This document shows positions 6,874 to 12,823 of a stretch of 12,823 nucleotides of DNA, piece by piece. Location of the stretch: assembly GCA_020024395.1 (NCBI GenBank), contig JAHHTV010000026.1, positions 1 through 12,823 of the forward strand, read 5' to 3'. A program made the position numbers and the translations under genes. Origin of the DNA: Anaerotignum sp. (GTDB lineage Bacteria > Bacillota > Clostridia > Lachnospirales > Anaerotignaceae). A model generated the notes under the pieces. It made no database searches. It saw nothing but the letters and a program-made list of their open reading frames with translations, and was not told the DNA's origin. Position 1 is the first letter of the stretch. The number at the start of each line of letters is the position of its first letter.

Positions 6874-8139
6874 TCAAGATATGATTTTACCGCCTACGAT
6901 AGTACATCGTACACGACCTTTCACCTCTTGCCCTGCAAAAGGTGAAAATTTTGCTTTTGATGCAAATAATTTTGGTTCAATGGGATATGTTTCTTTTGTT
7001 TCCACGACAATCAAATCGGCATCTTTACCGACAGCAATTTCACCTTTCTGCGTCAATTTCAATATTTCAGCAGGATTTTTCGACATCAATTCCAGCAAGC
7101 GTTGTAATGTGATATAACCACCCTCTACCAATGTTGTATAACTGATAGAAAATGCCGTTTCCAAAGCAGAAATGCCATAAGCTGCATTGTCGAATTCTTT
7201 TTGTTTTTCTGTTTGGCTTGCGGGGCTGTGTCCAGATGCAATCACATCAATCGTGCCATCTGCAATGCCACGCAACACTGCTTTGACATCATCTTGTGTA
7301 CGCAAAGGCGGATTGACTTTTGCATAAGTGTTATAATCTTCCACAGCTGTTTCTGTCAATGTAAAATAATGGGGGCAAGTTTCACAAGTAATTGGAATAC
7401 CATTTCTTTTGGCCTCTCTTATCATGCTCACTGTACCAATGGTGCTAACATGTGCAATATGCAGTCTGACACCTGTATTTTTTGCCAGTAATATATTTCT
7501 GCCCACATGAATTTCTTCTGCTTCTCTTGGAATACCACGCAGCCCTAAGCAGCTTGCGGTATATCCTTCATGCATCACACCATTTTGTGAAAGTGAGCTA
7601 TCTTCACAATGTGTAATCACAGGCAAATCAAACATTTTTGTATATCGCATAACATTTCTCATCAATGCGGCATTGTTTACAGACTGGTCTCCATCAGAAA
7701 TCCCTACAACGCCTGCTTCATACATTTCTCCAATTTCTGCAATGGCTTTGCCCTCACATCCCATAGACATACTACCATAAGGATAAATATTGACAGAAGA
7801 TTGTTCTTTTGATTTTGATATGATATATTCTACAACTGTTTTGTTGTCCACAATCGGTTTTGTATTTGGTTCACAAGTGATAGATGTAAAACCGCCCCTT
7901 GCTGCACTTTTGGAAACAGTTTCAATATTTTCGATATTTTCAAACCCTGGTTCACAAATATTGCAATGCATATCAATCAAGCCTGACAATACAAAATTTC
8001 CGCCAACATCAAGCACTTTTGCACCTTCAGGTTCTATACTTTGTTCGATTTTTTCAATCAAACCACCCATAATCAATATATCCATTTTGTTTTCAAAACC
8101 AAGCAATGTACAATTTTTCAATATGGTTTTTCCACTCAT
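6874..8139 (-). CDS. Dihydroorotase homologue with a degenerate active site (PyrC-like, probable pseudoenzyme)
   Basis: A 421-residue protein alignable end to end with class I dihydroorotases, which close carbamoyl-aspartate to dihydroorotate in pyrimidine synthesis. Kept features are GLIDMH (53-58), EPNTKP (90-95), HCED (177-180), HIAHVST (227-233), VNPPLR (275-280), GISALETAF (322-330) and the C-terminal SPFAG...GGKII. Key residues are changed. The HxH metal pair plus substrate Arg (HVHLREPG) reads HCNICEPG (58-65), losing the second His and the Arg. FTDDG reads ISDGD (147-151). The catalytic Asp of TDHAPH is Gly in SGHSPA (302-307). His58, His177 and His230 remain. Loss of up to three metal ligands and the base Asp predicts no normal dihydroorotase activity. 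The frame is unbroken and the ATG overlaps the pyrB stop (ATGA), so the protein is probably made. Family members with lost active sites are known as structural partners of aspartate carbamoyltransferase (the Pseudomonas PyrC' subunit). A new activity is the alternative. Confidence 0.85.
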   Translation of the reverse strand: MSGKTILKNCTLLGFENKMDILIMGGLIEKIEQSIEPEGAKVLDVGGNFVLSGLIDMHCNICEPGFENIENIETVSKSAARGGFTSITCEPNTKPIVDNKTVVEYIISKSKEQSSVNIYPYGSMSMGCEGKAIAEIGEMYEAGVVGISDGDQSVNNAALMRNVMRYTKMFDLPVITHCEDSSLSQNGVMHEGYTASCLGLRGIPREAEEIHVGRNILLAKNTGVRLHIAHVSTIGTVSMIREAKRNGIPITCETCPHYFTLTETAVEDYNTYAKVNPPLRTQDDVKAVLRGIADGTIDVIASGHSPASQTEKQKEFDNAAYGISALETAFSISYTTLVEGGYITLQRLLELMSKNPAEILKLTQKGEIAVGKDADLIVVETKETYPIEPKLFASKAKFSPFAGQEVKGRVRCTIVGGKIIS

Positions 8140-9065
8140 GCCATGCCGCCCCCCATCTGTGACAAAATATAAAATATTGCCATACGCACTGCCACGCTGT
8201 TTGCCATCTGGTCATTGATGATACATTGTGGACTATCAATCACACCTTCTGAAATTTCAATGCCCCTTTGTATTGGTCCTGGGTGCATGACAATCGCATC
8301 TTTTTTTGCATATTTGAGCAAAGTATGGTCAACACGGAAAAATCGTTTATATTCGTCTAATGATGGTAAATATGTTTCGTCTTGCGTTTCCAAGCGCATA
8401 CGGGTTGTCAATATAACATCTGCATTGTTGACTGCTTCTCTTGCATCATAATGCACTTCCACACCAAATTTTTCAATATCAGGCAAAAGCAATGTTGTGG
8501 GACCAGAAACACATACTTGCGCCCCCAATTTTGTCAAAGCCCAAATATTGCTTTTTGACACTCTACTATGTATCAAATCCCCCACAATGGCAATTTTCAA
8601 CCCTTCAAAACCGCCTTTTTGTTCTTTTATCGTCAGCAAATCCAACAAAGATTGTCCAGGATTTTCATTGTAACCATCGCCAGCATTGATAACCGATGCC
8701 CCCACACGGCTTGCCAAATATCTTGCTGCACCTGCCATTGGGTGACGCAGTATAATAAAATCTGCCCCCATTTGGTCAATCAGCTGTCCCATATCCCGCA
8801 AACTTTCTTCGCCTAAAGAATGTGTGCAGTTTGTCATATCGACCACATTTGCACTCATATGTTGTGCTGCCAATTCATAAGAAAGTTTTGCTCTTGCACT
8901 TTGTTCATAAAATAATATGATTACGGATTTTCCTTGCAAATGTGGTGATTTTTTATTTTTCTGGCTCAGAATATACTTCATGGTTTCCGCTGTACTAATC
9001 AGATATCGAATATCCTCTGCCGACAAATCTCGCAATCCAAAAAAATCCTTCTGGTACAATGACAT
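8136..9065 (-). CDS. Aspartate carbamoyltransferase homologue with altered catalytic residues (PyrB-like)
   Basis: A 309-residue protein with the two-domain carbamoyltransferase fold and normal length. True aspartate carbamoyltransferase joins carbamoyl phosphate to aspartate. Kept here are FYEQS (52-56), the Arg of the phosphate loop (58), RHP (107-109), NAGDG (127-131), Gln138, the GDL...HSR segment with Arg168, Arg222, and MHPGPIQRGIEI (260-271), which resembles the Bacillus HPAPVNRGVEI. Changed positions are the carbamoyl-phosphate loop STRTR, now SARAK (56-60), and the mobile-loop KGE, which aligns without gaps to GEE (85-87), losing the Lys. GQHPTQ is NENPGQ (133-138), losing the catalytic His, and RxQ after the sixth strand is RMR (222-224). 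Impaired or altered chemistry is therefore likely. The start ATG has GGGAGG 9 nt upstream. The gene begins 16 nt after rluD, leaving no room for a PyrR-type attenuator, and overlaps the pyrC-like gene by 4 nt. Confidence 0.87.
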   Translation of the reverse strand: MSLYQKDFFGLRDLSAEDIRYLISTAETMKYILSQKNKKSPHLQGKSVIILFYEQSARAKLSYELAAQHMSANVVDMTNCTHSLGEESLRDMGQLIDQMGADFIILRHPMAGAARYLASRVGASVINAGDGYNENPGQSLLDLLTIKEQKGGFEGLKIAIVGDLIHSRVSKSNIWALTKLGAQVCVSGPTTLLLPDIEKFGVEVHYDAREAVNNADVILTTRMRLETQDETYLPSLDEYKRFFRVDHTLLKYAKKDAIVMHPGPIQRGIEISEGVIDSPQCIINDQMANSVAVRMAIFYILSQMGGGMA

Positions 9066-9081
9066 TGCCTTTCGCCTCCCG

Positions 9082-9996
9082 TCACTTTTGCAAACGCTGT
9101 ATCAACTTTTCAAAATATTCTGGTAATGGTGCTTCAAATTCCATGTATTCTCCTGTTCTAGGGTGTTGAAATCCCAAAATTCTAGCATGCAATACTTGCC
9201 CTTCCAATGCAAATGGTTGTTTTTTTGGGCCATATACAGTATCTCCTAATAATGGATGCCCAATATATGTCATGTGCACACGAATTTGATGGGTACGCCC
9301 CGTTTCCAGTTGTGCTTCTATCAAATGAAAATTACCAAATTTTTGCAACACTTTATAATGTGTCACAGCATGGCGGCTATGTTTTTGTGTCACAGCCATT
9401 TTCTTTCTGTCTGTCGGATTTCTGCCAATGGGTTGGTCAATCGTTCCTGTTTCTTCGCGAAAACCATTAAACACAATGGCATTATATTTTCTGGTGATGC
9501 TGTGTGCTGCAAGCTGTGCCGCCAAAGACTGATGTGCCGCATTATTTTTTGCCACCACCAACACACCTGAAGTATCTTTATCAATGCGATGTACGATACC
9601 TGGTCTTTTTTCACCATTGATGCCAGAAAGTTCTTCTCCACAATGGTATAACAATGCATTGACCAATGTCCCTGTATAATGTCCAGGGGCTGGGTGTACC
9701 ACCATACCTTGTGGCTTATTTACCACAATCACATCTGCATCTTCATATAAAATATCTAGTAGTATATCCTCTGGCAATATCTCCACTTCTTTACTTTCTG
9801 GAATTTCCACATCCAGTACATCATTTTCACGCAATTTATAATTTGCTTTTATACTTTTTCCGTTGCAACGAATATGTGCTTGTTCTATGAGTTTTTGTAC
9901 GCCACTTCTAGAAATATCTTCTATATTTTCTGACAAAAAAACATCTATTCGACAACCCACATCTTCTTTTTCCACACCAAATGTCAAATATTCCAT
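9082..9996 (-). CDS. rluD: Large-subunit rRNA pseudouridine synthase, RluA/RluD family (YlyB)
   Basis: A 304-residue enzyme that converts selected uridines of structured RNA, most likely 23S rRNA, to pseudouridine. An N-terminal S4 RNA-binding domain (about 13-70; RIDVFLSENIEDISRSGVQ) precedes the catalytic domain. That domain has VVNKPQGMVVHPAPGH (91-106), the catalytic HRIDKDTSG (136-144, nucleophile Asp139), and RTHQIRVHM (234-242) near the active site. All hallmark motifs are intact. It starts 3 nt after the lspA stop, with AGGAAG within lspA as ribosome site. The lspA-ylyB(rluD)-pyr gene order matches the Bacillus subtilis chromosome, except that pyrR and pyrP are missing between rluD and pyrB. 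The exact target uridines cannot be read from sequence, so the symbol marks the family. Confidence 0.94.
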   Translation of the reverse strand: MEYLTFGVEKEDVGCRIDVFLSENIEDISRSGVQKLIEQAHIRCNGKSIKANYKLRENDVLDVEIPESKEVEILPEDILLDILYEDADVIVVNKPQGMVVHPAPGHYTGTLVNALLYHCGEELSGINGEKRPGIVHRIDKDTSGVLVVAKNNAAHQSLAAQLAAHSITRKYNAIVFNGFREETGTIDQPIGRNPTDRKKMAVTQKHSRHAVTHYKVLQKFGNFHLIEAQLETGRTHQIRVHMTYIGHPLLGDTVYGPKKQPFALEGQVLHARILGFQHPRTGEYMEFEAPLPEYFEKLIQRLQK

Positions 9997-9999
9997 ATA

Positions 10000-10479
10000 T
10001 CAATCTTCCTTTTTTTCTTTTGGTTCTTCTTTTATGACAAATAACACCAATGCAGCCAGTACAATTACACCACAAACTACATAAATATCCGCAACATTAA
10101 ACACAGGGAATTGCACAAATCCAAATTCAAAAAAATCTACAACATATCCACGAAATAATCTGTCAGCCATATTGCCCACAGCCCCTGCCAATATGGGTAC
10201 CATTGTCATACGTACCCATTGATATTCTTTTGTTTTTGGCAATTTGATAAAATAATATACCATAACTACTACAATCACCATTGTCAAAAGCAATATAAAC
10301 CATTTTTTCCCTGAAAACATACCAAAAGCAACGCCTCTGTTTTCCACAAATGTCAAGTTCAACAAACCGTCTATCACTGTCACACTGCCCACAGGTTTCA
10401 ACTGCACCAAAGCAATATATTTTGTGAGCTGGTCAATACCAAACAACAAAATAGCTGCCAATATGGAGGCAATCCACAT
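10000..10479 (-). CDS. lspA: Lipoprotein signal peptidase (signal peptidase II)
   Basis: A 159-residue membrane aspartic protease that removes the signal peptide from diacylglyceryl-modified prolipoproteins. Four hydrophobic segments are visible (about 1-15, 59-79, 93-107 and 129-149). Family motifs are DQLTK (16-20), ENRGVAFG (46-53), GNMADRLFRGYVVDF (102-116) and FNVAD (127-131); the catalytic aspartates should be Asp115 and Asp131. The tail is charged (EEPKEKKED). The start is the ATG at 10479, 9 nt after AAAGGA. The frame stays open to a TTG at 10542, but that would add a Cys-rich 21-residue piece lacking a ribosome site and lying in the loop and 3' arm of a stem-loop. The ATG codons at 10488 and 10485 are too close to AAAGGA. 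Confidence 0.95.
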   Translation of the reverse strand: MWIASILAAILLFGIDQLTKYIALVQLKPVGSVTVIDGLLNLTFVENRGVAFGMFSGKKWFILLLTMVIVVVMVYYFIKLPKTKEYQWVRMTMVPILAGAVGNMADRLFRGYVVDFFEFGFVQFPVFNVADIYVVCGVIVLAALVLFVIKEEPKEKKED

Positions 10480-10488
10480 AAACATCAT

Positions 10489-10494
10489 TCCTTT
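10489..10494 (-). promoter_or_regulatory. Ribosome binding site AAAGGA that decides the lspA start
   Basis: The minus-strand AAAGGA lies 9 nt before the ATG at 10479. The ATG at 10488 directly abuts it and the one at 10485 is only 3 nt away. The chosen start gives a standard-length LspA. Confidence 0.7.
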
Positions 10495-10519
10495 ATTTTT
10501 CTTTGTTTTATAATAAAAG

Positions 10520-10567
10520 CAGCCGCAACCAATACACATCAAAAAAAACCGTGTATTGTTACAGCCG
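10520..10567 (-). other. Strong stem-loop between divIVA and lspA (possible attenuator or RNA processing site)
   Basis: In the minus-strand transcript CAATACAC pairs perfectly with GTGTATTG around a 13-nt loop containing eight U's. Past a single bulged G, CGGCTGTAA pairs with TTGCGGCTG over nine more positions, including three or so G-U pairs, giving about 17 pairs in all. A short U-rich stretch (CUUUUAUUAUAA) follows the 3' arm, so partial termination is possible, but the tract is poorer than in the terminator at 1015-1049. The lspA ribosome site lies 25 nt beyond the stem, so transcription or processing could continue into lspA. Confidence 0.55.
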
Positions 10568-10578
10568 TTTTATCTTCA

Positions 10579-11058
10579 CTATTTTATTTCTGCTTCTTTT
10601 TCTGGTAAAATTTCATTTTTATCCAACAATTCGATTTCTGCATACAGCAAAAGTTTCACTCTTGCCCGCATCAATTCATAACGATTTTGCAATGATGCAA
10701 TTTCTTGTTGTGCTTCATATAATTGGTTGCGTGCTTCTGCCAACATTTCGTCACGTTCCAATTTTGCTTTTGCAACTATCTGTGCCGCTTCTGCTTTTGC
10801 TGCCTCTTTTGTTTCCAGTGCAGCATTTTCTGCCAGTGCAAGTGTACGTTCCAGCGTTTTTTCCATATTTTTGAATGTGATATTTTCTTCTGGTTGTTGC
10901 TGTATCGGCTCTGGATTTTGTCTTGCATACTGTTCTGCTTCATACATTCTTTCGTAATCTTCATAAATTTCATCCAAAAAAATATCCACTTCTTCAGGAG
11001 AATAGCCAACCGCTACTTTTTTGAACTCTTTTGTTGCAATATCATGGGGTGTTACCAT
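10579..11058 (-). CDS. divIVA: Cell division / polar growth protein DivIVA
   Basis: A 159-residue coiled-coil protein of the DivIVA/GpsB type. These bind negatively curved membrane at the septum and poles and recruit partner proteins. The conserved N-terminal lipid-binding module is at 1-40 (MVTPHDIATKEFKK, then VGYSPEEVDIFLDEI). A Gln/Pro-rich linker follows (46-58) and then one long Ala/Glu-rich coiled coil (about 62-148). The C-terminus is short and acidic. The start ATG has AAGGAGG 7 nt upstream, and that ribosome site overlaps the TAA of ylmH. Position between ylmH and lspA is as expected for Bacillota; ileS, which follows divIVA in Bacillus, is not here. In this group DivIVA proteins differ in role, so Min-system recruitment is not certain. 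Confidence 0.93.
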   Translation of the reverse strand: MVTPHDIATKEFKKVAVGYSPEEVDIFLDEIYEDYERMYEAEQYARQNPEPIQQQPEENITFKNMEKTLERTLALAENAALETKEAAKAEAAQIVAKAKLERDEMLAEARNQLYEAQQEIASLQNRYELMRARVKLLLYAEIELLDKNEILPEKEAEIK

Positions 11059-11070
11059 GCAAAAACCTCC

Positions 11071-11859
11071 TTACCAATACACTTCCACTTCCAAAATTAC
11101 TCTATCTTTTTTGCTTTTGCCGCCAATATCCACAATGCGAAACCGTCCAAAACCTCTCACAGAAACCATATCGCCTTCTTTGAGCAAATAAGATGTCTGT
11201 GTGATGGTGTTCCAGTTTACATTTGCTTTTTCTGCATCAATCAATGCTTGTATTTTTCCTCTGGATACATGCAATACGCCACCTGCCACAGCATCTAACC
11301 GCAACGAGGCAACCGTCAACTTTTGTATGACTGGTTCTTTTTCCAAATCCAAATCTGTCCATGTTGTTTCTTCCACTTGTACAGGTGTACGAGAAACTTT
11401 TTGTAGTTGTGCTGCAATATATGGCGCCATTTCTTTTGTCACAAAACAAATGGTTTGTTCTTGTGACACCAATATATCACCAATTTTACTGCGGTCAATG
11501 CCAAGCCCCAGTATAGACCCCAGATAATCTCTATGTGTCAAATCCGTTTGTCCGAATTTTTTATGTTTTGTGATACGCAGTGCTTGTATGGGAAAATCCG
11601 TTTCTGTCAATGTCATATAATCTGGTGCAAAACCTAGCATACGCCGCTCACAATCTGTATTGCCGCCAAATGCCATCACTTGTAAATCTCTTTCATATTG
11701 CAATTTTTCCAAAAACTTTCCACTTTTTGCCATATCCAAAAAATCTGTAAATACCATTTCGTGCTTTTTACAGCACAAAGCAGCCTGGTCGAGTACTTTT
11801 GCAAATAAAAGTCTTTCTTCAGGCTGTGTTATTTTCTGCAATAACGCTTGTTTATTCAT
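11071..11859 (-). CDS. ylmH: S4-domain RNA-binding protein YlmH
   Basis: A 262-residue RNA-binding protein. The N-terminal part (about 1-160) has the YlmH-specific region, including AFGGNTDCERRMLGFAPDY (63-81) and LTHRDYLGSILGLGIDRSKI (107-126). The C-terminal S4 domain (about 183-245) contains ASLRLDAVAGGVLHVSRGK and ends in GDMVSVRGFGRFRI. YlmH of Bacillus sits in the division cluster and has been tied to handling of stalled large ribosomal subunits; that role is from family knowledge, not visible here. The start ATG is 12 nt after the ylmG stop with GGGGAAG as ribosome site. It is followed directly by divIVA. Confidence 0.92.
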   Translation of the reverse strand: MNKQALLQKITQPEERLLFAKVLDQAALCCKKHEMVFTDFLDMAKSGKFLEKLQYERDLQVMAFGGNTDCERRMLGFAPDYMTLTETDFPIQALRITKHKKFGQTDLTHRDYLGSILGLGIDRSKIGDILVSQEQTICFVTKEMAPYIAAQLQKVSRTPVQVEETTWTDLDLEKEPVIQKLTVASLRLDAVAGGVLHVSRGKIQALIDAEKANVNWNTITQTSYLLKEGDMVSVRGFGRFRIVDIGGKSKKDRVILEVEVYW

Positions 11860-11871
11860 ATTGCTTCCCCA

Positions 11872-12162
11872 TCAAAACATTCCGACCAAACCAATCAACA
11901 ACTGTTTGACCAACATCATCAGTATCAACGCAATGACGGGTGAAAAATCCAACATCATGCCACCACCCAAAGGTGATTTATCCAACATACGACGGCAAGG
12001 GCCCAATATGGGTTCTGTCAAGCTATAAATCAATTTTCCAATAGGATTGTTGTATCCAAACATGGGTATCCAAGAGAGCAATATCCGTATAAATATCAAT
12101 AATTCCAATAAGTGAAAAAACATATTGATTGCATTAAAAAATAAAATCTGTATTGTGTTCAA
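11872..12162 (-). CDS. ylmG: YggT-family membrane protein YlmG
   Basis: A 96-residue integral membrane protein with two predicted membrane helices (about 8-31 and 73-95). The joining loop has the YggT hallmarks: TEPILGPCRRML (49-60), then a Gly-rich turn and LDFSPVIALI (71-80). The family is linked to division-site or envelope organisation in Gram-positives and to nucleoid and division distribution in cyanobacteria and plastids; its biochemistry is not settled. The start is TTG at 12162, supported by AAAGGA 8 nt upstream. The sepF stop at 12178 lies 15 nt before it. Confidence 0.9.
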   Translation of the reverse strand: MNTIQILFFNAINMFFHLLELLIFIRILLSWIPMFGYNNPIGKLIYSLTEPILGPCRRMLDKSPLGGGMMLDFSPVIALILMMLVKQLLIGLVGMF

Positions 12163-12177
12163 TCTATACTTCCTTTC

Positions 12178-12702
12178 TTATCTGCCACTACTCATCCAAG
12201 GCAATATAACGCCTTTTGTTTTTAATTCTTCTTTGAAATCACCGCTAATGTCTACGTTTTCTGGTGCAATGATAAAAATATTATTTGCCACACGTTGTAT
12301 AGAGCCTTCCAAAGAATAGCAAGTACCACTCAAAAAGTCCATAATTCTCTGTGCCACAGGAAATTCCACTTTTTCCAAATTCACAACCACAGGTTTTTTT
12401 GTTTTAATTTGGTCACAAATTTCTTGTGCATCTTCATAGCAGTTTGGTTTGATAATCACCACTTGCATTTGTACATTTGTATTGATACTGTACACTTGTG
12501 GATTATTGCGGTTTGTTTTTCTTTGAGATGATGCACCACTGTAATCCATTTCTCTGTTCACATCTCTTAAATTATATGTATTATTGGGTTGTGCTGTTTC
12601 TCTGACGGGTGTATCATACTCATATTCATCTTCATAATATTCGTCATCATCTTCATAATCCCCAAACATCAAATCCTTCATTTTATCAAAAATCTTAGCC
12701 AC
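12178..12702 (-). CDS. sepF: Cell division protein SepF
   Basis: A 174-residue protein that anchors and bundles FtsZ at the septum. Residues 1-13 (MAKIFDKMKDLMF) form the expected amphipathic membrane-binding helix. A very acidic, Tyr-rich linker (15-30) and a polar stretch follow. The SepF core spans about 78-152 with VVIIKPNCYEDAQEI, KPVVVNLE and DFLSGTCYSLEGSIQRV, then NIFIIAPENVDI. The tail ends LPWMSSGR. The start is GTG at 12702 with a perfect AGGAGG 8 nt upstream. The ylmE-sepF-ylmG order is the common one. Confidence 0.96.
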   Translation of the reverse strand: MAKIFDKMKDLMFGDYEDDDEYYEDEYEYDTPVRETAQPNNTYNLRDVNREMDYSGASSQRKTNRNNPQVYSINTNVQMQVVIIKPNCYEDAQEICDQIKTKKPVVVNLEKVEFPVAQRIMDFLSGTCYSLEGSIQRVANNIFIIAPENVDISGDFKEELKTKGVILPWMSSGR

Positions 12703-12746
12703 TTTTTTTTCCTCCTAGAATGTTTTACCCCAATATCTTTTTTGAC

Positions 12747-12823
12747 TTATTGCTTATTTGGATAATATCTCTCTCCAAAGATACCTGTTCCAACACGCAC
12801 AATGGTTGCCCCTTCCTCAATCG
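12747..12823 (-). CDS. ylmE: PLP-binding YggS/YlmE family protein (3' end only)
   Basis: Only the last 24 codons are in the window. The translation IEEGATIVRVGTGIFGERYY followed by PNKQ and a TAA (12749-12747) matches the C-terminal signature of the YggS/PLPBP family, in which an R-V-G-T-x-I-F-G-x-R segment contacts the cofactor phosphate. The family helps regulate pyridoxal-phosphate and amino-acid balance. Position upstream of sepF (44 nt gap) supports the name. Confidence 0.85.
   Translation of the reverse strand, partial: IEEGATIVRVGTGIFGERYYPNKQ

Noticed and set aside
7790..8218. A 142-codon plus-strand open frame opposite the pyrC-like gene
   Set aside because: Antisense shadow with no recognisable domain; the minus-strand frame matches a known family end to end.
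10500..10530. A possible promoter for lspA (AT-rich TATTATAAAA downstream of TTGGTT)
   Set aside because: No -35/-10 pair with 16-18 nt spacing stands out; the hexamers found are about 14 nt apart and weak.
10480..10542. A 21-residue Cys-rich N-terminal extension of LspA (from TTG 10542 or ATG 10539)
   Set aside because: No ribosome site, located in the loop and 3' arm of the stem-loop, and it makes the protein longer than the family. ATG 10479 after AAAGGA is better.
1..12823. CRISPR arrays, tRNA or rRNA genes, insertion sequences, phage genes or attachment sites
   Set aside because: I looked and saw no spaced direct repeats, transposase or integrase frames, tRNA-like cloverleafs or rRNA words. 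The only tandem repeat is coding (ftsY).

Overview
The window is a compact piece of a low-GC Gram-positive chromosome, most likely Bacillota class Clostridia and possibly Lachnospirales. The evidence is the ylmE-sepF-ylmG-ylmH-divIVA-lspA-rluD gene order, the AGGAGG-type ribosome sites, the GTG and TTG starts, and the AT-rich codon use. The genus cannot be named from the sequence alone.

Layout. About 11.8 kb (12823 down to 1053) is a single co-directional block on the minus strand. In transcription order it reads ylmE (3' end only), sepF, ylmG, ylmH, divIVA, lspA, rluD/ylyB, pyrB-like, pyrC-like, smc, ftsY, and a Suppressor-of-fused (SUFU) domain gene. Most junctions are 3-44 nt, and pyrB/pyrC overlap by 4 nt (ATGA). 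The one larger gap, about 99 nt between divIVA and lspA, holds a strong stem-loop. A symmetric intrinsic terminator at 1015-1049 separates the block from a convergent uridine-phosphorylase-like gene on the plus strand (270-1010). Divergent from that gene, at the left edge, is the 5' end of a DMT/YdcZ-type membrane transporter gene (minus strand, 127 to beyond 1).

Functions. The block covers septum assembly (SepF, YlmG, DivIVA), ribosome or rRNA biology (YlmH, RluD family), lipoprotein processing (LspA), chromosome condensation (Smc) and co-translational membrane targeting (FtsY). The left-edge genes suggest nucleoside salvage and small-molecule transport.

Most notable point. The pyrB and pyrC homologues are intact, translationally coupled open frames, but both have lost hallmark active-site residues. 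The carbamoyltransferase has SARAK instead of STRTR, Gly in place of the mobile-loop Lys, and Asn in place of the catalytic His. The dihydroorotase has HCNIC instead of HVHLR, ISDGD instead of FTDDG, and SGHSPA instead of TDHAPH. Together they look like a co-diverged pseudoenzyme or neofunctionalised pair inside a division, secretion and chromosome operon, with no space for a PyrR attenuator. Other points of interest are a 12-residue acidic repeat in the FtsY A domain, the SUFU gene in the position after ftsY, and the divIVA-lspA stem-loop.
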